Assembly (NCBI GenBank): GCA_963693365.1
Contig: CAVNZM010000001.1
Span: forward strand, 8,060,001-8,124,000
Reading direction: 5' to 3'
Length of the DNA stretch: 64,000 nucleotides
Source of the DNA: Amoebidium appalachense
Lineage: Eukaryota > Ichthyosporea
The position numbers and the translations under genes were made by a program. Positions 24,394 through 45,078 of this stretch are shown here, one piece after another. Every line of letters begins with the position of its first letter. Positions within the stretch are counted from its first letter, which is position 1. The notes under the pieces were generated by a model. The model saw only the letters and a program-made list of their open reading frames with translations, was not told the DNA's origin and searched no databases.

Positions 24394-25053
24394 AAAGGAA
24401 GGGATGGGGCGGGGAGGGGAGGAAAGAGGCAAAGAGAGGGAAGGGGAGGGAGGGTGGGTGGGTGGGGTGGGGGGGTTTGGTGGGGGGGACGGGGAAAGCT
24501 TTAGCCGGAGAGGGAGGAAGAGGGAAAAGATGGGTGTTCGTGTGGTGTGTATGGCGAGAGGGAGAGGGAGAGAGAGCCCTAGACAGAGAGGGAGAGAGTG
24601 TGTGTGTGTGGATGATGAGGACAAGGTCTACTGGAGAGGGGGCGAGGGGTGGGGAAGGGGGGAAGGGGGGGGAGGTCTCTTCAACCGTCTTGAATTCGAA
24701 TGTGACCAAATTTTCGAATGTTAGGGGCTTTATTGAAAAACAATAACAAGCTGAAATAGGGGTTCATATCAATTTGATAAATTGCATATTGACTGTGGTA
24801 TGAATGTACAGGTTAGAATGCCTTGTCATTCGCATGCCATATATAGATTACGACTGTAAGAATGGTGGTGCATGAGATTCAAAATTGATGACGTCATATG
24901 CAGTAATGTTTTGTGTTTTGCCATGGAACGTATGGTGATTGGCTAATTCAGTATTACAGTGCAACACATTGGGCGGTGTAAGTTACACTAATGCCAAACC
25001 GAACAAATGAGCAGTGTCTGAAGTTTCTGCCGTGCGTATGTACATGTGTGTGT

Positions 25054-25124
<71 letters not shown>

Positions 25125-25437
25125 AGCATGGTGCAGTACGCTTGCGTGTGTGAAAATACCAGGGTTATGGATGTGTGTGTGCACAGGATTATGTATACGA
25201 GAGTTGCATGAACAGGTTTTCTTTCGCAATTCACCATATCTAATACTAGAAGCCACATATATAGCAAAAAACGTGAATAGCTCGCACGGATGAAACAAGC
25301 ACGAGCATACATCGAATCCGCAAACAAAAACCCCTAACTTAATATGGAAACCCAAATATGGCTAATCATTTCAATCAGAATTTTTCAGTCAACAAGCGTG
25401 AGCATTCAACAAAAACACAAACATTTTTCTTGCTCGG
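24394..25437. other. Convergent spacer between RAD51C and AMPK beta 3' ends
   Basis: Contains GA/GGGA-rich sequence (24394-24700) and a GT array (about 25045-25119). No gene is supportable. No distinct terminator signal was identified beyond A/T-rich stretches. Confidence 0.6.
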
Positions 25438-31622
<6,185 letters not shown>

Positions 31623-32303
31623 TTTCAAGAGTTAAAGTGCAAAAGAAACGAAGATTCGAATGGTAATAAAACGGCGGAAATGCGTTCGTATTATCATAAT
31701 ATGTTATGAAAGCATTTGCATTTATGTGCTGATCATAAATTCGGATATATTTGTACTGTTTCTGATTGATTCAAGCAGATCTAAGCCCTCTGGCTGCTAC
31801 TCACACGGAATCCCGAAGAATTAAACTGGTAGCTAGCGACCTTCTCTTTCAATCATTGTTGAGTTTGAGTAATCGAATGTCCTGGTTGCCATCTGCATGG
31901 CATTACTACTAAATAAAGAGCCAATTTGTGTGCCGGTATGAGAGCACCGCTTCTGGTTCAAGCACAATGAAGCGTTACTGTTTCTCGTTTTTGTAACCAG
32001 TTAGAAGCCCTGAGGAGATCATCTATGCGCTGCATACACATACACAGACAACCACATAAAGTTGTTCCATTATAGAGCCGAAAAATATGCTCCCATACTA
32101 CAGTGTTTCCCCTCTTTCTCTAAACGAATATTCAAGCAATCCACCTCTCTTCACCGTGTAACGTTCTGAACTCTTCATGATCAACGTTTGAAGCCTGATA
32201 TAAAATATAAGGACCGCACCAAAGATCGTACCATTATCAAGGCAAATGGGGTACAGATACAAATGCTTAACTTGACAGCCACCAAAGAATCAGAACGAAA
32301 ATG

Positions 32304-32343
<40 letters not shown>

Positions 32344-32970
32344 AGATAAATATGACAAAGGGGAAAAAAAAACATATATAGAAATATTAGCATAGAAAAA
32401 ATAATGATGATGTACAATGGTGGGTAGACAAGCGATGATGTACAATGGTGGGTAGACAAGCGTGCCAAAAGCTAGGCAGGGATCCTGAACTTGTCAGGTT
32501 CTCCGTACTTATTTTTACTAGATGCTTATATGTTATTGGGTCAGATCCACGTTATGAACATAACGGCGCAATTGCCCCAAAGTTTGTACAGAAGTGAAGC
32601 AACTTAGACCAAACTTAAAGAAGGACCTTTTTGTTTGGTCATTATTGTGTGAAGCATCATCGAGTACTAAGTAGTTTAAAGGTGTAGCGTAGTTCTCGAA
32701 AAGTATTATCTTGTTTTTTCTTCTTTTTCCGCTCTAGCGGCGCACCCAACACAGACCCTTTTACACAATGGTTTGTAGGCTTTCTTTTCTTAAAAACATC
32801 TGAACCCATACGAACATCCCATTTATTTTGGTTTCAAGCTTTTGCAGAGGGGGTGGGGAAGTCCACATACTTCTGTTTGTGGTTTTGCTAGCCACATGTT
32901 CACAATGAACATACAACCAAGTTAGTCATTTCGGCCGCCTGTGGCTTACACAGGCACGGGATCAGGCAGA
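31623..32970. promoter_or_regulatory. Head-to-head spacer between AMPK beta and the zinc-finger exon
   Basis: An A/T-rich region without C/G homopolymers, unlike most of the window. It contains an (AT)n run (about 32309-32341) and an exact 28-bp tandem duplication (32406-32433 and 32434-32461). It presumably holds both promoters. I found no convincing TATA box. Confidence 0.5.
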
Positions 32971-33141
32971 ATGGACTCGGACAATTGGTGGTGCACTGAC
33001 TGTCAAAGGGGATTTGGTACGGCCAAAGCTTTTTACCAGCACACGAGAGACAAGCACAACGACCATGTTGACCCGAATTTGATAAGGCCAACCAGAAAAG
33101 GCAATACAGGTATGCATTGTTCTTTTCGACTTGTAAGGTGA
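32971..33141 (+). CDS. C2H2 zinc-finger exon (first exon of an unresolved gene)
   Basis: ATG at 32971 opens MDSDNWWCTDCQRGFGTAKA followed by FYQHTRDKH, a canonical C-x2-C-x12-H-x4-H finger (Cys 8 and 11, His 24 and 29). Two donors are possible: CAG/GTATGC at 33109/33110 (phase 1) or AAG/GTGACG at 33137/33138 (phase 2). With the second donor, a following exon at about 33976-34069 (AAATIAAHNRLQTSRKDE) and one at about 34388-34440 can be joined in phase. I could not close the join to the ATG-bearing exon at 35069, so this may be either the 5' end of that larger gene or a separate small gene. Confidence 0.55.
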   Translation: MDSDNWWCTDCQRGFGTAKAFYQHTRDKHNDHVDPNLIRPTRKGNTGMHCSFRLVR

Positions 33142-33832
33142 CGTAAAGGATTGCGCTGTTTCTACTATTTTCTGCACGAACGGTCTGTTGACACGTGCTC
33201 GTGTCTCGTTTGCTGCAAATCTGAATCATGAGGTGCAATTCCTCATGTTTAAATGAGCCTGCATGAAACATGTTTGTGCTTTAATTTTGTAGTTGTTCAC
33301 TTTCACGCTTTCTCGCCGACCAAGCTTGTAATCGTCCCCCCCCCCCCCCCCCCCCCCTTCCCCCCTGTGTGTGTTATCTGTTTCACAAACATGGCATGTT
33401 GTTGTCGGTCATGAGAGTGTACTTCATACCCTGTACCACATTCTAACCCCCCCCCCCCCCCCCTTCCCCTCTCCTGCGGCCCTCACCTCCTTGGTGCTCT
33501 TGGGACTTAGATTAACTCGTCTTCTTGACACATGTTTGCTGCCTCGAAATGAGTGCTTTGAGAGAGCTTGTTTTATTTGCGTGGAACACTAAGTTGGCTG
33601 GGAGTATGCGACAGCCACGTTATTATGTCACCACTGGTGCGGTGAAAGAATGACCTGTGAAATGTAATGGGCTGTGAATGGGGAAATCCGTGCAGGTGTT
33701 AGACTTAGAATGTTTCTACCACAGTCAAATGGTAGTTAGTTAAAGTGCGAAAAGGGGAGGAGGAAGGAGGGGGCGACGGGTGGTGGTGGTGGTGGTGGTG
33801 GTTTTTTTTTTGGTTTTTTTTTGTTTTTTGTT

Positions 33833-33838
<6 letters not shown>

Positions 33839-33874
<36 letters not shown>
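33839..33874. repeat. T-run followed by G-run with flanking (GGT)n
   Basis: A (GGT)n tract (33779-33801), interrupted T tracts and then about 32 G residues lie between the zinc-finger exon and the RING gene. Similar (GGT)n-G-run combinations occur near 23580 and 59100. Confidence 0.7.
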
Positions 33875-34105
33875 CGAGAGTACCACCACCTGCTTGCATC
33901 ATTTGTCCTTTATTCAGCCTAAGCGCTCTCTTCTACTTTATTTTTTACAGCTTTTTAATCCCCCCCCCCCTCCAGGGCGGCCGCCACCATTGCAGCCCAT
34001 AATCGGTTGCAGACCAGCAGGAAGGACGAGACCCGGTGGCGGGAACGCGTCTCATGGCATGTGTGGTATTCTCATCCCCCCTCCCCCCCCCCCTCCCCCC
34101 CCTCC

Positions 34106-34136
<31 letters not shown>

Positions 34137-34809
34137 AAAAAAAAAAAGCCGCGACACCGGCACTTAGGTGTCTGCCAGCAAACCCGGCTGCACTCCCGCT
34201 TTTGCCTTGTTTAGTCCTTCCTACAAGGAAAAGGGGGAGGGGCGAGAGGGAAAGAGGGGGGGAGAGGGAAGAGAGGGGGTTGGGTGGGGGGAGGAGGGGG
34301 GAAGGGGGAGGGGAGGGGGGGGGATGGATGGCGTCTTTTTTTGTTGATGGAACGGTTTATTTTTATTCTCACTTCTGCCCTCTCAGCATCCCTTTCCATG
34401 TTCCATGTCGAATGTTCCTGGACGCCAGTTTATCCGATGGGGTGGGGCATGGTGTGAGAGGTGATCTAAATGCATGTTTCTAGTTGTTGCTTCTATCATT
34501 TCCAGCAAAACGCACCCCCCCCCCCCTCCCCGCCCGCCCCGCTTCTCTCCTTCCGGTCATCCAAACACACACGCACAACCACCACTGCCATTACTGCGCA
34601 CACATGCGGGCACACACACAAAACACACATCAACACACACACACACACACACACATACACGCACACATACACACACGCGCGCGCACACCCACACATACAA
34701 AAAATCTCTCCCTTCTTTCCCCTCACCTCGCCCTGTATCTCTTTCCCCTTGCGCGCACTCATATAGTCTCTCTCTCTCTCGCTCTCGCTCTCTCTCTCTC
34801 TCTCTCTCG

Positions 34810-34846
<37 letters not shown>

Positions 34847-35068
34847 CCCACACCCCACCCCTCCTCCCCACTTCATTCCCCTGTCCTCTTGAGCACACAT
34901 AGTCACACACACTCACACTCTGAATCTACCCCTGCCCTTCCCCCCGCCCCCTCCCCCCCTCCCCACCGCCCTTCCCCACCACCCTACTCCTCTCCTTCTA
35001 AGCACACACACTCACAGACTAATACATACACTCACTCACCCTTTGCTTTTCTTTTTTTTCCTTGACAG

Positions 35069-38000
35069 ATGCATGGAACCGACCAGCCTGCGCGGTTCGC
35101 AACCCCCAATAAACAAACCTACACGGCCCAGATGACATACCTTTCCGAGAAAATCGAGGAGGCGACGAAACAGGAAAAGAATTACCGCGAGCACGCCGCT
35201 AATGTCGGCAATTCCAACCCTGACCGGTGGCGTGAAAATGAGGAGCTTGCAGACAAGTGGAAGGATATCAAAGGCGTGCACAACGACATGAAACGAATCG
35301 TCGAGGCAAACTGGGAAGCGGGAAAAAACGTACAGTGGGAGCTCGTTTCGCGGAAATCGGAAAACGGGCCCCCTTTTTCGGCTGAGCGGCGGGATTCGTG
35401 GGATTCGCATTCGAGGCAGGACATGCGCGCGCGGATCGGCAAGCGGAACGACCCGGACCTGAGCGGCTACCCTGAGGAAAACCTAGACGGGTCGAACCGG
35501 GAACCATACGGTTCGAATCAGGGCCAGTGGTCCCCCATTGCCAACTTCTACTTCCCTGCCACCCCTGAACTGAACAGCGACAATAATGATGACCCGTATG
35601 AGATGTCTCCTTCCCCTCCCTTTAGGCGCGATAGGTTTTCCTTCTCGGCCGCAATGAATAACATGCCGCAATCCCCACCCCATCATGTACGTACTTTTAC
35701 CGGCGATTCCGTGCCCGCGCCTCGGCGATCCGTCGTCAGTCACCCGCCGGAAAAGTGCGCGTCGTTGCCAGAAAAGGAATACTCGTGCAAGTCCCCCAAC
35801 ATTGTTGTGCGTGTCGCCCCCACGCCCCTAAATTCCGCACCGCTGGCTGAGCATCACTCACCTCCTTCCACCATCTCCACCAACCCTTTGTCTTCGTCTT
35901 CAAACAGTCTTTTAGCAAGGCGGGAAAGTGAACCCCGTTTCAGCCTCTCTCAAGTGGTGGGAAGCACAAGGGAAACCTCTACCTCTCCTCGACTTTCAAC
36001 CGGTGCACCCGCACACGTTCTCCCCACGGCGCAAGGCGCACAGGGTTCCAAGGACCAAGCGAACGACATTAACTTCTCAGTTAAGGTTGAGGTGGCTCCC
36101 GGTTCTTCCCCACGTACCGCTTCTACGCAACCCGGCGGCACCCCGCCCATTCCGAGAACCGTATCCCCGGGACCGACGTCGCAGAATGCGCGGCAGCGCA
36201 AAGCCGCCCAACCGGCTCCCGCAGCGACGGTGAAACCTGCCCAACGCACCTCTAGCCCATATTTTGAGTCGACGCTGACGGTTGTGCAGCCCAAAAATCC
36301 TCGTCGCCCCTTTACCAACACCGCCACTGCTGGGTTGGCGGTGTCTCGGACGGGTAGTGGGGATACTAACAGCACTGCCATAGATGGAAAGTCACCCAGC
36401 GCGCCCGCCCAGCCAACCGTAAGAGGTGTGGGGGGGACCACGCAGGAACCTTTGGCGCAGCTGCCCGATTCGAATCGGTCGGCTGGACCGATTAGAAGAT
36501 CCGATTCGATTGCGGGCAATCAGGGTGTGGAACAACGGCCAAGCGGGGATCCACAAGTGATTTTGCGGAGAGATTTGGGCAATTTGCAGGGCGAACCGCA
36601 GAAAGATCGGGAATGTGAGCGCGATAGGCGGGTAGAGTTGCCTGGACGGGATGTTCCCTTGGAACGCGCACGGGAAAAGGAACACGGGACGGAAACGAAA
36701 CGTCATCGGGATTCTGTGGATAGGGAAAGGGAACGAGAGAGAGTAAGGGTTTCGTCAAAAGAAACGGCTGATGAGAGGGTGTCTGAAGAGAAAGGGGTTG
36801 GGGGCAGAGAGAGGAAAAAGGGGGAGAGGGAGAAGGAACGGGATAGGGAGAGAGAAAAGGAACGTGAGAGAGAGAAGGAGAGAGAAAAGGAACTGGAAAG
36901 GGAGAGAGAATGGGAACAAGAAAGGGAGAGGGAAAAGGAACGGGAGAGGGAGAGGGAAAAGGAACGGGAGAGGGAAAAGGAGAGGGAAAAGGAACGGGAG
37001 AGAGAAAAGGAGAGGGAAAAGGAACTTGAGAGGGAGAGAGAAAAGGAACGGGAGGCGGAGAGGGAAACGGAACAGGAACGTGAAAGGGAAGAGGAACAGA
37101 GAGAGAGAGAAGGAAAGGGAACGGGAGAGGGAGAGAGAAAAGGAACGAGGGAGGGAAAAGGAACGGGAGGCGGAGAGGGAAAAGGAACGGGAGAGGGAAA
37201 AGGAGCGGGAGAGGGAAAAGGAACGAGGGAGGGAAAATAAGGGGGAGAGGGAGAGAGAAAAGGAGAGGGAGAGGGGGAGGGATAAGGAGCGGGAGAGGGA
37301 CAGGGATGGTCGGCCTACGGACCATGAAACAACGAGGAGACGAGAACGCGATCGGGAAATCGATCGAGAGCGCGATCGGGAATTCGATCGAAGGCGGGAT
37401 CGGGAAAGGGAAGTAGAGGAGGATCGCGCGAGAGAGCTTAGATGTGGGTCGGATAGGGACATTCGCACGAGTGGTCAGGTTCACGTCTTGAGGCGGGATA
37501 GTTTGGATTCCCAATATAGTCGGCAAGACACGGAGAGGGAGATGGAGTGGGAGAGGGAAAAGGACAGAAGCAGAGAGAGGGAGAGGGACAGTGAGAGGGA
37601 CAGAGACAGAGAGGCGGTGAGAGACAGAAGCAAGGAGAAGGACGGAGAGAGGGGTGGGGACAGAGGCAGGAACATTGAGAAAGAAAGAGAGAGGGACAGA
37701 GACAGGGAGATTGTAAGAGACAGGAGCAAAGAGAGAGGCAGAAGCATTGAGAGGGACAGAGACAAAAGCAAAGAGAGGGACAGGGGCAGAGAGAGGGAGG
37801 GAGGCAGAAGCAAAGAGAGGGATGGAGAGAGGGAGAAGGAGAGAGGCAGAAGCATTGAGAGAAACAGAGAGAGGAATAGAGACGGAAGCAAAGAGAGGGA
37901 CAAAGACAGAGAGAGGGGCAGAGGAAGAAGCAAAGAGAGGGACAGTGACAGGAGCATAGAGAGGGAGAGGAGGAGAGACAGAGACAGAGACGATGGCACA

Positions 38001-39289
38001 GACATGTCGCGCTTCCCCCATCCACGCGATGTTTTGAGGAGAGACAATGAGTACAGTGTATCTCGTGTGTGTCGTGGTACACCCGACGGTGCAAAAGTGG
38101 GAGAGAGCATCCGCAAAATGAAAACGTCTTTTAGCCACGAACGACCCGACACGGTTCCCTTGGTCAAGACGTCGGCAAGCGCAACACCTTCCCCAGTACA
38201 GGCACTTTCACAATCGCAATCGAAACCCGGTGATGGTGCGGCAGGGGATGGCGTGGTGGGAGAGGGGGGTACGGGAGAATCGGCAGATTCGGGTGCCTGG
38301 GTGGGTGGGATGAAGGGAGGGATAGGTGGGGGTAAGGAGGGCGGGAAGGGTACTGTGGATGGTCTTGTGGCTGTCAAGGAGGATCCAGACCTCCCGCATA
38401 GTGAAGCCGATAATGCCGGTATGGAAACAAGAGCCCCCCCCCCCCCCCCCCCCCCCCCTCCCCTTCACGCGCACACTCACACACGCACACGCACATGCAC
38501 ACGCGCGCACGCACACACACACACACAGACACATTCACACACACACACACACACACATACACACACACACTCACTCACACACACAAACACACACACACAA
38601 AAACACACGCGTGCGCGCACACACACACACACACTCCCCTCCCTTTCCCGTGTGGATGATGTGAGAACCCACTGTGGACGGGCTCTACATAAGCATATGA
38701 TGCATACCCTTTTTGTGTGCTCTTGTTTGCATGATCTACATTGTGGTATCCTTCGTTTCTTTTTCTTTTTCTCTTTTTCTTTCCTTTTTTTTTTTTCTTT
38801 GGAGGGGGGGAGAGATGGGGGATGGGGGTCTAATTTGTCTTGGCTTCTATGATTCCCACCTTGCAACATATACAAACCCCCCCCCCTCCCCCCCCCTCTC
38901 GCCTTCTTCGGCCCCCACGGTTCCCCTTCCAGGCCCCAGCACAGTCACCCCGCCATGGTTCCCCTTTTTCCGTCTTCCTTTCCCTCACTCTCACTCGGTC
39001 TCCCGTCCCCTCCTCCCCCTCCCCCTTCTTGCACAGCACCACCACCACCACCGCAACCACCTTTGCTCCTCCCACCCTCCCCTACCCCCCCCCCCCTCCC
39101 CTCCTTGTTAGTGCACTAACCCCCCCCCCCCCCCCCCCCCCCACCCCACCCCACCCACACACACACACACACACACATACACACACACACACACATACAC
39201 ATACACACACGCACACTGCCCCCTTACTTCCCTTCTGCGTCATGCCTTGCCAGTTCTTTCTCCTCCTCATTCCCCCGCCTCCCCCCCCC

Positions 39290-39320
<31 letters not shown>

Positions 39321-39903
39321 ACACAGGCCCCAATCCCCTAGCCCCCACCTGCCCGCCCTGCTCCCAAGACATTTACTCACTCACTCACTCGCTCGCTCAC
39401 TCACTCACTCAATCACTCACTCATACACAACTCTCCCTCCCTCCCTCCCTACCTACCTCCCCCTCCCCCCCCCCCCTCCTCCCCCTCCCCTTGCTCCCCC
39501 CCCCCCCCTCCCCCCTCCCATCCCTCCCTCCCTCCCTCCCTCCCCTTCTTTCTCTCTCTGCTCACTCGCGCCCCTCTCATCCCCCGCTACCACAGCAGGT
39601 CCATCGACCCCACCCGTCAAGCGCTCCTTCTCGGGGTTTTTTGAGTGCCCCAATTCTCCTGAAATTACGAAGAGATCCCCCGATGCGATCTCAGGGTCCG
39701 ACACCGGTGACCCCCCCAAGAGGGTTAAAGTTGAAATCGTGAACGAGCCGATACAGATCGACTCCTCCCCGCCAAATTCCCCCGGCTCTCTGGATTACGA
39801 CCCTCCCGAAACTGAAACGGTAAATGAAATCCCGGAGATTCGAAATCCCGTATTGAAAACCCCCTCAAATCCAAATGATGCAACCATTTTTTTTCTTTCT
39901 TTA

Positions 39904-39934
<31 letters not shown>

Positions 39935-40552
39935 TCACACACACACACACATAATGGCTTAGTTGGATATCCCTTAGATTACAAGCAACTGAGATAAAGC
40001 AGATGTCTGGTCCTGCACAATTGATATTACAAAGATGTGAAACAGCACAAAAAACCCTACAAAATGAATATTACTCTTACTTGAGAAACAATTGAACACG
40101 TGAATAATCGTATACCATAGAAACTCCTAATGTGCTATTCTCAGGGTCCCGATACACAAGCCCCCCCCCCCCCCCCCCCCCCCCCCCTCCCCTGAGGATG
40201 GGCTCTGCTTATGACGCATACTGTGCGCATTGCTGATGTTGCATACTTGAATGTTTGCCTTTGCATGTGTCCTGCACCATGCTTCTCATCGTGTATGTGT
40301 ACTTCGTACCGTGTTCCGCATTCAAGCCCCCCCCCCCCGGCCTCCCCACGGTCCCCCCCCCCCCCCCCCCCCCCCCCCTCCCCCCCCCTCCCCCCCCCTC
40401 CCCCCCCTCCCCCCCATGTCCACGGCTTCTGAAATTTTGTGAATTTCCCCCAATTCAGGACGAAGCTGGTGCAGTTGATATTAAAGAGGACCTCGATATG
40501 CGCCAGGCCAGTGACTCAGCCAGCAACAACGAACGTGGTGGGTGGAGCTTCA

Positions 40553-40603
<51 letters not shown>

Positions 40604-40942
40604 ACACACAAAAACATACACACAGGGGGGGGGGGGGAGGGGGGGGGGGGGAAACGTGGACGTATGCACACACACATCCGTCTCTTTACTTTCCCTGACC
40701 ACTTCTCGCTTTGTGTTTTTCTTCCTGTCGGCTTACGGAAGTGTCTATGCATATTGACGTGGATGTAAAAGGGAACACAGCCTTTTTGTTCAGTTGCGAA
40801 AGTGCTTCCGTTTGTGTTGGTGCCCACAAATCACATGTCTGCTCACTAATGAATAGGGAACTCCACGTTGCACACATTGGACGCCGCTTATGCATGCTTA
40901 CTTACAGGCACTATCACACATGCATACACCCCCTCACTTGCG

Positions 40943-40996
<54 letters not shown>

Positions 40997-41103
40997 TGCA
41001 TGCACGCACACACACAGACATGCATGCACACTTTTTTAGTGAAGGTACAAAACACATACACACATAGGCACATGCAAGCCTACAGGCATGTGCACACGCT
41101 CGG

Positions 41104-41135
<32 letters not shown>

Positions 41136-41188
41136 GCACACACACACACACACACACACATGCACGCACGCACGCACGCACACGCACA

Positions 41189-41219
<31 letters not shown>

Positions 41220-41228
41220 GCGCGCGCC

Positions 41229-41266
<38 letters not shown>

Positions 41267-41431
41267 CATGCACACACCACAGGCAACTCCACAACTGCAG
41301 GTGTTGCCTCTGGTGACGCACAGGGTGAACAGTCAGGAACGGACCCCCTGGTTGAAACCTGGTAAGCCCCCACCTCCTCCCCCCCCCCCCCTCCCCCCTC
41401 CTCCCCCCGCGTGCTTCAAAAAAACCATCCC

Positions 41432-41482
<51 letters not shown>

Positions 41483-41931
41483 CCCTTCCCTTCCCTTCTT
41501 TAAATAGACAAACACACGGACAATCTCAATAGGAGGAGGAGGATTGTTGTCAGTGTATAATTGAATATTCCTAGCCCCTGACTTTCCCCCCCACCTACCA
41601 CCCGCCTCAACAACCATACCCACCAATATATTCTTTATTCACTCACACAGGCCGGTGCAAACAAGCACGGGTTGACAAACTCTCAAACTCCCTCCCTACC
41701 CCCCCCCCCCCCCCCCCCCCCCCCCCCGTTTCCTCAATCACAATGACATACACACCCCTTCTGAACACACTGACTCACACACTCAACTACTGGATCAGTT
41801 AATCAATTGCTCACCCGCTCACACAATGAACCTTACACAGACACGCGCGCGCGCGCGCGCACACACACACACACACACAAACACACAAACACACACACAA
41901 ACACACACACTAACACTAACACTAACCCCCG

Positions 41932-41971
<40 letters not shown>

Positions 41972-41976
41972 CCCCA

Positions 41977-42022
<46 letters not shown>

Positions 42023-44925
42023 ACACACATTCACAGCAAGTGCCCGATATGCCACAACTACTTCCACCCGTCGCACACCTCGGGCCCCTTTCGTCCCCTC
42101 CTCCTAATCCACTGTTGCCACTCCATATGCGAAGGGTGTGCCCCCGACCCCCACCCAAACTCAATTACGTGCCCGACATGTGGTGTCTCTACTTCTGTCG
42201 GACCGGAGGGGGTAGCCTCCGTCCCCACCAATTTCGGGTTGCAAAGAGTGATGCAACTCTTGATGGAAAAACAAGAGCTCCCTGGCTATGTCGATAGAGC
42301 CGTTGCTGCCGCCGCCAACGCTACAACCACCACTACCGGTAATACTGTTGCGAAAATTTTTCCGACAAAAACCCCCGCAACCACACCCACACCCACACCG
42401 GCCGCACCCACCACCAATTCGTTGGGTTCTTTGGTGAACGTTCAATTGCAATCGGCGGCAGATGGTTGCAAAAACGTGAACCTTCCGCGTTCCCCTGTGG
42501 TGTTTTCCGTCCCGCCCCCAAGTACAGCAACGGAAAGCACGGCGCGTATATTTACACAGGAAACACAAACGAAAACGCAAACGCAAGCACCGACGAATGT
42601 GCAAGTGAAAGAAGGCACCACAAACCTCACGCCCCGCAAGCGCATATCGATTAGCGAACACAACGAGAGTCGGAGGAGGTCGATTCAGGGTTCAATTCAG
42701 GGTTCGGAGTTGTCAGATAGTTCCGGAGTTTATTCCGGAGTTGGAGTTAGGGTAAGGGAACCACGGGCGAATTGGTGCGAAGAACACGACGAATCACAGG
42801 ATTACGTCTGTCCGGTACACATTGAGAGAATATGCTTCACGTGTGTGCAGACACAACACCGAAACTGCAAAGACCCCTCGTGGGTGGAAGTGAAACCAGA
42901 CGGGGAGGAAGGGGAGGAGGGTGAAGGGGTGGGAGGGGAGAATGCGGAGGAAGGGGGCAAAGGGCCTATTTCCGTTGCGTCACTTTTGGGGGAGATTGAG
43001 ACTTTGATTGCGGTGGTGAGGCGAACGGTGGAGGAGGTGAAAGCAAACGGGCGGAGGGCGGAGGAGAGGGCGAGGGCGAATCTGGATGAGGAGAGAGCAA
43101 AGGTGGGTGATTAGTGTTGCAATGTCTTGGTTTCTTGTATCGATGTGTTCTTTTGCGGTGTCTCTTTTTCTTAATCTTTTTTTTTTTCCTTTTTTTTGGG
43201 GGGGGGGGGTCCTCTCTTTTTCCCCCCTATATTAGTTTTGGGTTGCTCTGCTCTTTGGTGTTCGGCGGTGCTCTTATGTACACACGTGCAAACAGGTACA
43301 AGCACATGCAATGTACATGCACAAGCACACACATGTACACGCACACCCAAGCACACACGGCGCCCACGTGCAGACACACATGCACACACATGCACACAAC
43401 GCTCCCTCGTTTTCTCTCTTTCGGCCCTTCCCTTCGGCTTCTCTCTCCCTCCCTCTCTCCCTTCCCCACCCTCCTCGGTACTTCCCTTGTCCTGTCTCCG
43501 TCTCCATCCCTTGCGCTCTCCCTATCGTGTCCTCTCTTTCTTTCCTGCTCTATTCCCCCTTTCTCCCCCCCCCCTCCACTCCCTTCCCCACCTCTCCCTT
43601 CCTCTTCCCCCAATCTTCCCCTCCCCCACCCCCCCCCCCCCCCTCCCCGCCCCCTTCCTTCCTCTGCCCCATTTCCCCCAATCTGTGTGGAAACTCCAAG
43701 GGGCATCTGGTTTCTACTTCCTCAAATGCTTCTTTTTTTTTCCGTTGCTTTCTCTTGGCAATACAAATGTTTTGCAATGAGTATCATGCCGCCACAGCTA
43801 GTACTGCCGGAACAGGAGGAGAAAAAAGGAAAGAAAATGCAAAGGTGGAACACACATATGCAAAAGCACCCACACATACACATACACACCGTACACATGC
43901 ACAACACCCGCACACCACACACAAGCACACCTCATGCATGCACACCCTACACGTGTACAGCACATGCACAACACTTGCACACGGTACACATGCACACCTT
44001 ATCAGTCCACATACGCAAGCACTTACACCGCCATTAACTCCACCCCATGCACCCCATTACTAACCCCACCGATTCCACACAGCTTGTTTTGCTACGGGAA
44101 GAACGGGTCGCAAAAATCGAAAGTGCCTTCCTATCGAAAAAGCACGAAGTAGAGAGGGTTAAAGAAACGATCGTGCAATCGTGCCGCGAGCGGTTGGGGG
44201 AAGCCCAAAGGCCGATCAACGATGTGATCGACGAAATTTCACGCTTAGAAAAAATGGAAGGCGGCCCCGGCGTGATTGAATGTCTCGATGCCCTAACCTC
44301 CGCAAGGAAAGTCTCGGAATCGATCGAAGACCCGTTTGAAAATTTCAAAGCGGCAATAAACGTGTACTGGCGCGGGGATTCGGAAACGGATGGGGAGGGG
44401 GAAGAGGCGGGTGGACGTGGGAAGGGCCGGAAAACGAAGACGAAGGGAATTCTAGGGGGGAAAGGGAAACAACTTAAGAAGAGGAAGGTTTCAGCTAAAG
44501 AGAAAGGGAAACCTGTGCGTCAGGAGGAATGGGAGGAGGAGGGGGAAGGGGAGGAGGAGGAGTGGGAGGGGGAGAGTGAGAGTGGAGAGGAGGGGGATGA
44601 TGGGGACAGTGATTGGGTTGACAGCGGACAGGAGGAGGTGACAAGGAGAAAGGTGGGTGTATGTGCGCGTGTGTGTGGGATGGGGGGGGGGGGGGGGGGG
44701 GATGCGTGCCCCTGTGCCTGTGTGTGTGTCTCCCTCCGTGTGCGTGTGTGTTTATGTGTGTGAGCGTTCTTCCGTGTATGCAATTCTTATACAAAGTGCC
44801 AAGTGTAGCTTTTTTGTGTGTTTTTTATTTGGTGTGTGTGTGCGTGTGTGTGTGCGCGTGTGTGTGTGTGTGTGCGTGTGTGCGTGTGTGAGTGTGGGTG
44901 TGCGTGTGTGTGTGTGTGAGTGTGG

Positions 44926-44984
<59 letters not shown>

Positions 44985-45035
44985 CACTTGTTTTTTGTTT
45001 TTGTTTTGTTTTTTTGTTTTTTTTTTGTTTTTGTT

Positions 45036-45078
<43 letters not shown>

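Noticed and set aside
36492-38138. Long minus-strand frame of 548 residues, Pro/Leu/Ser/Phe-rich
   Set aside because: It is the antisense shadow of the RE/RS-coding repeat in the RING gene.
43787-43846. Possible microexon of the RING gene with basic residues ([10 protein letters not shown])
   Set aside because: No choice of acceptor keeps the reading phase with the exons at 43102 and 44083, which join directly in phase 0.
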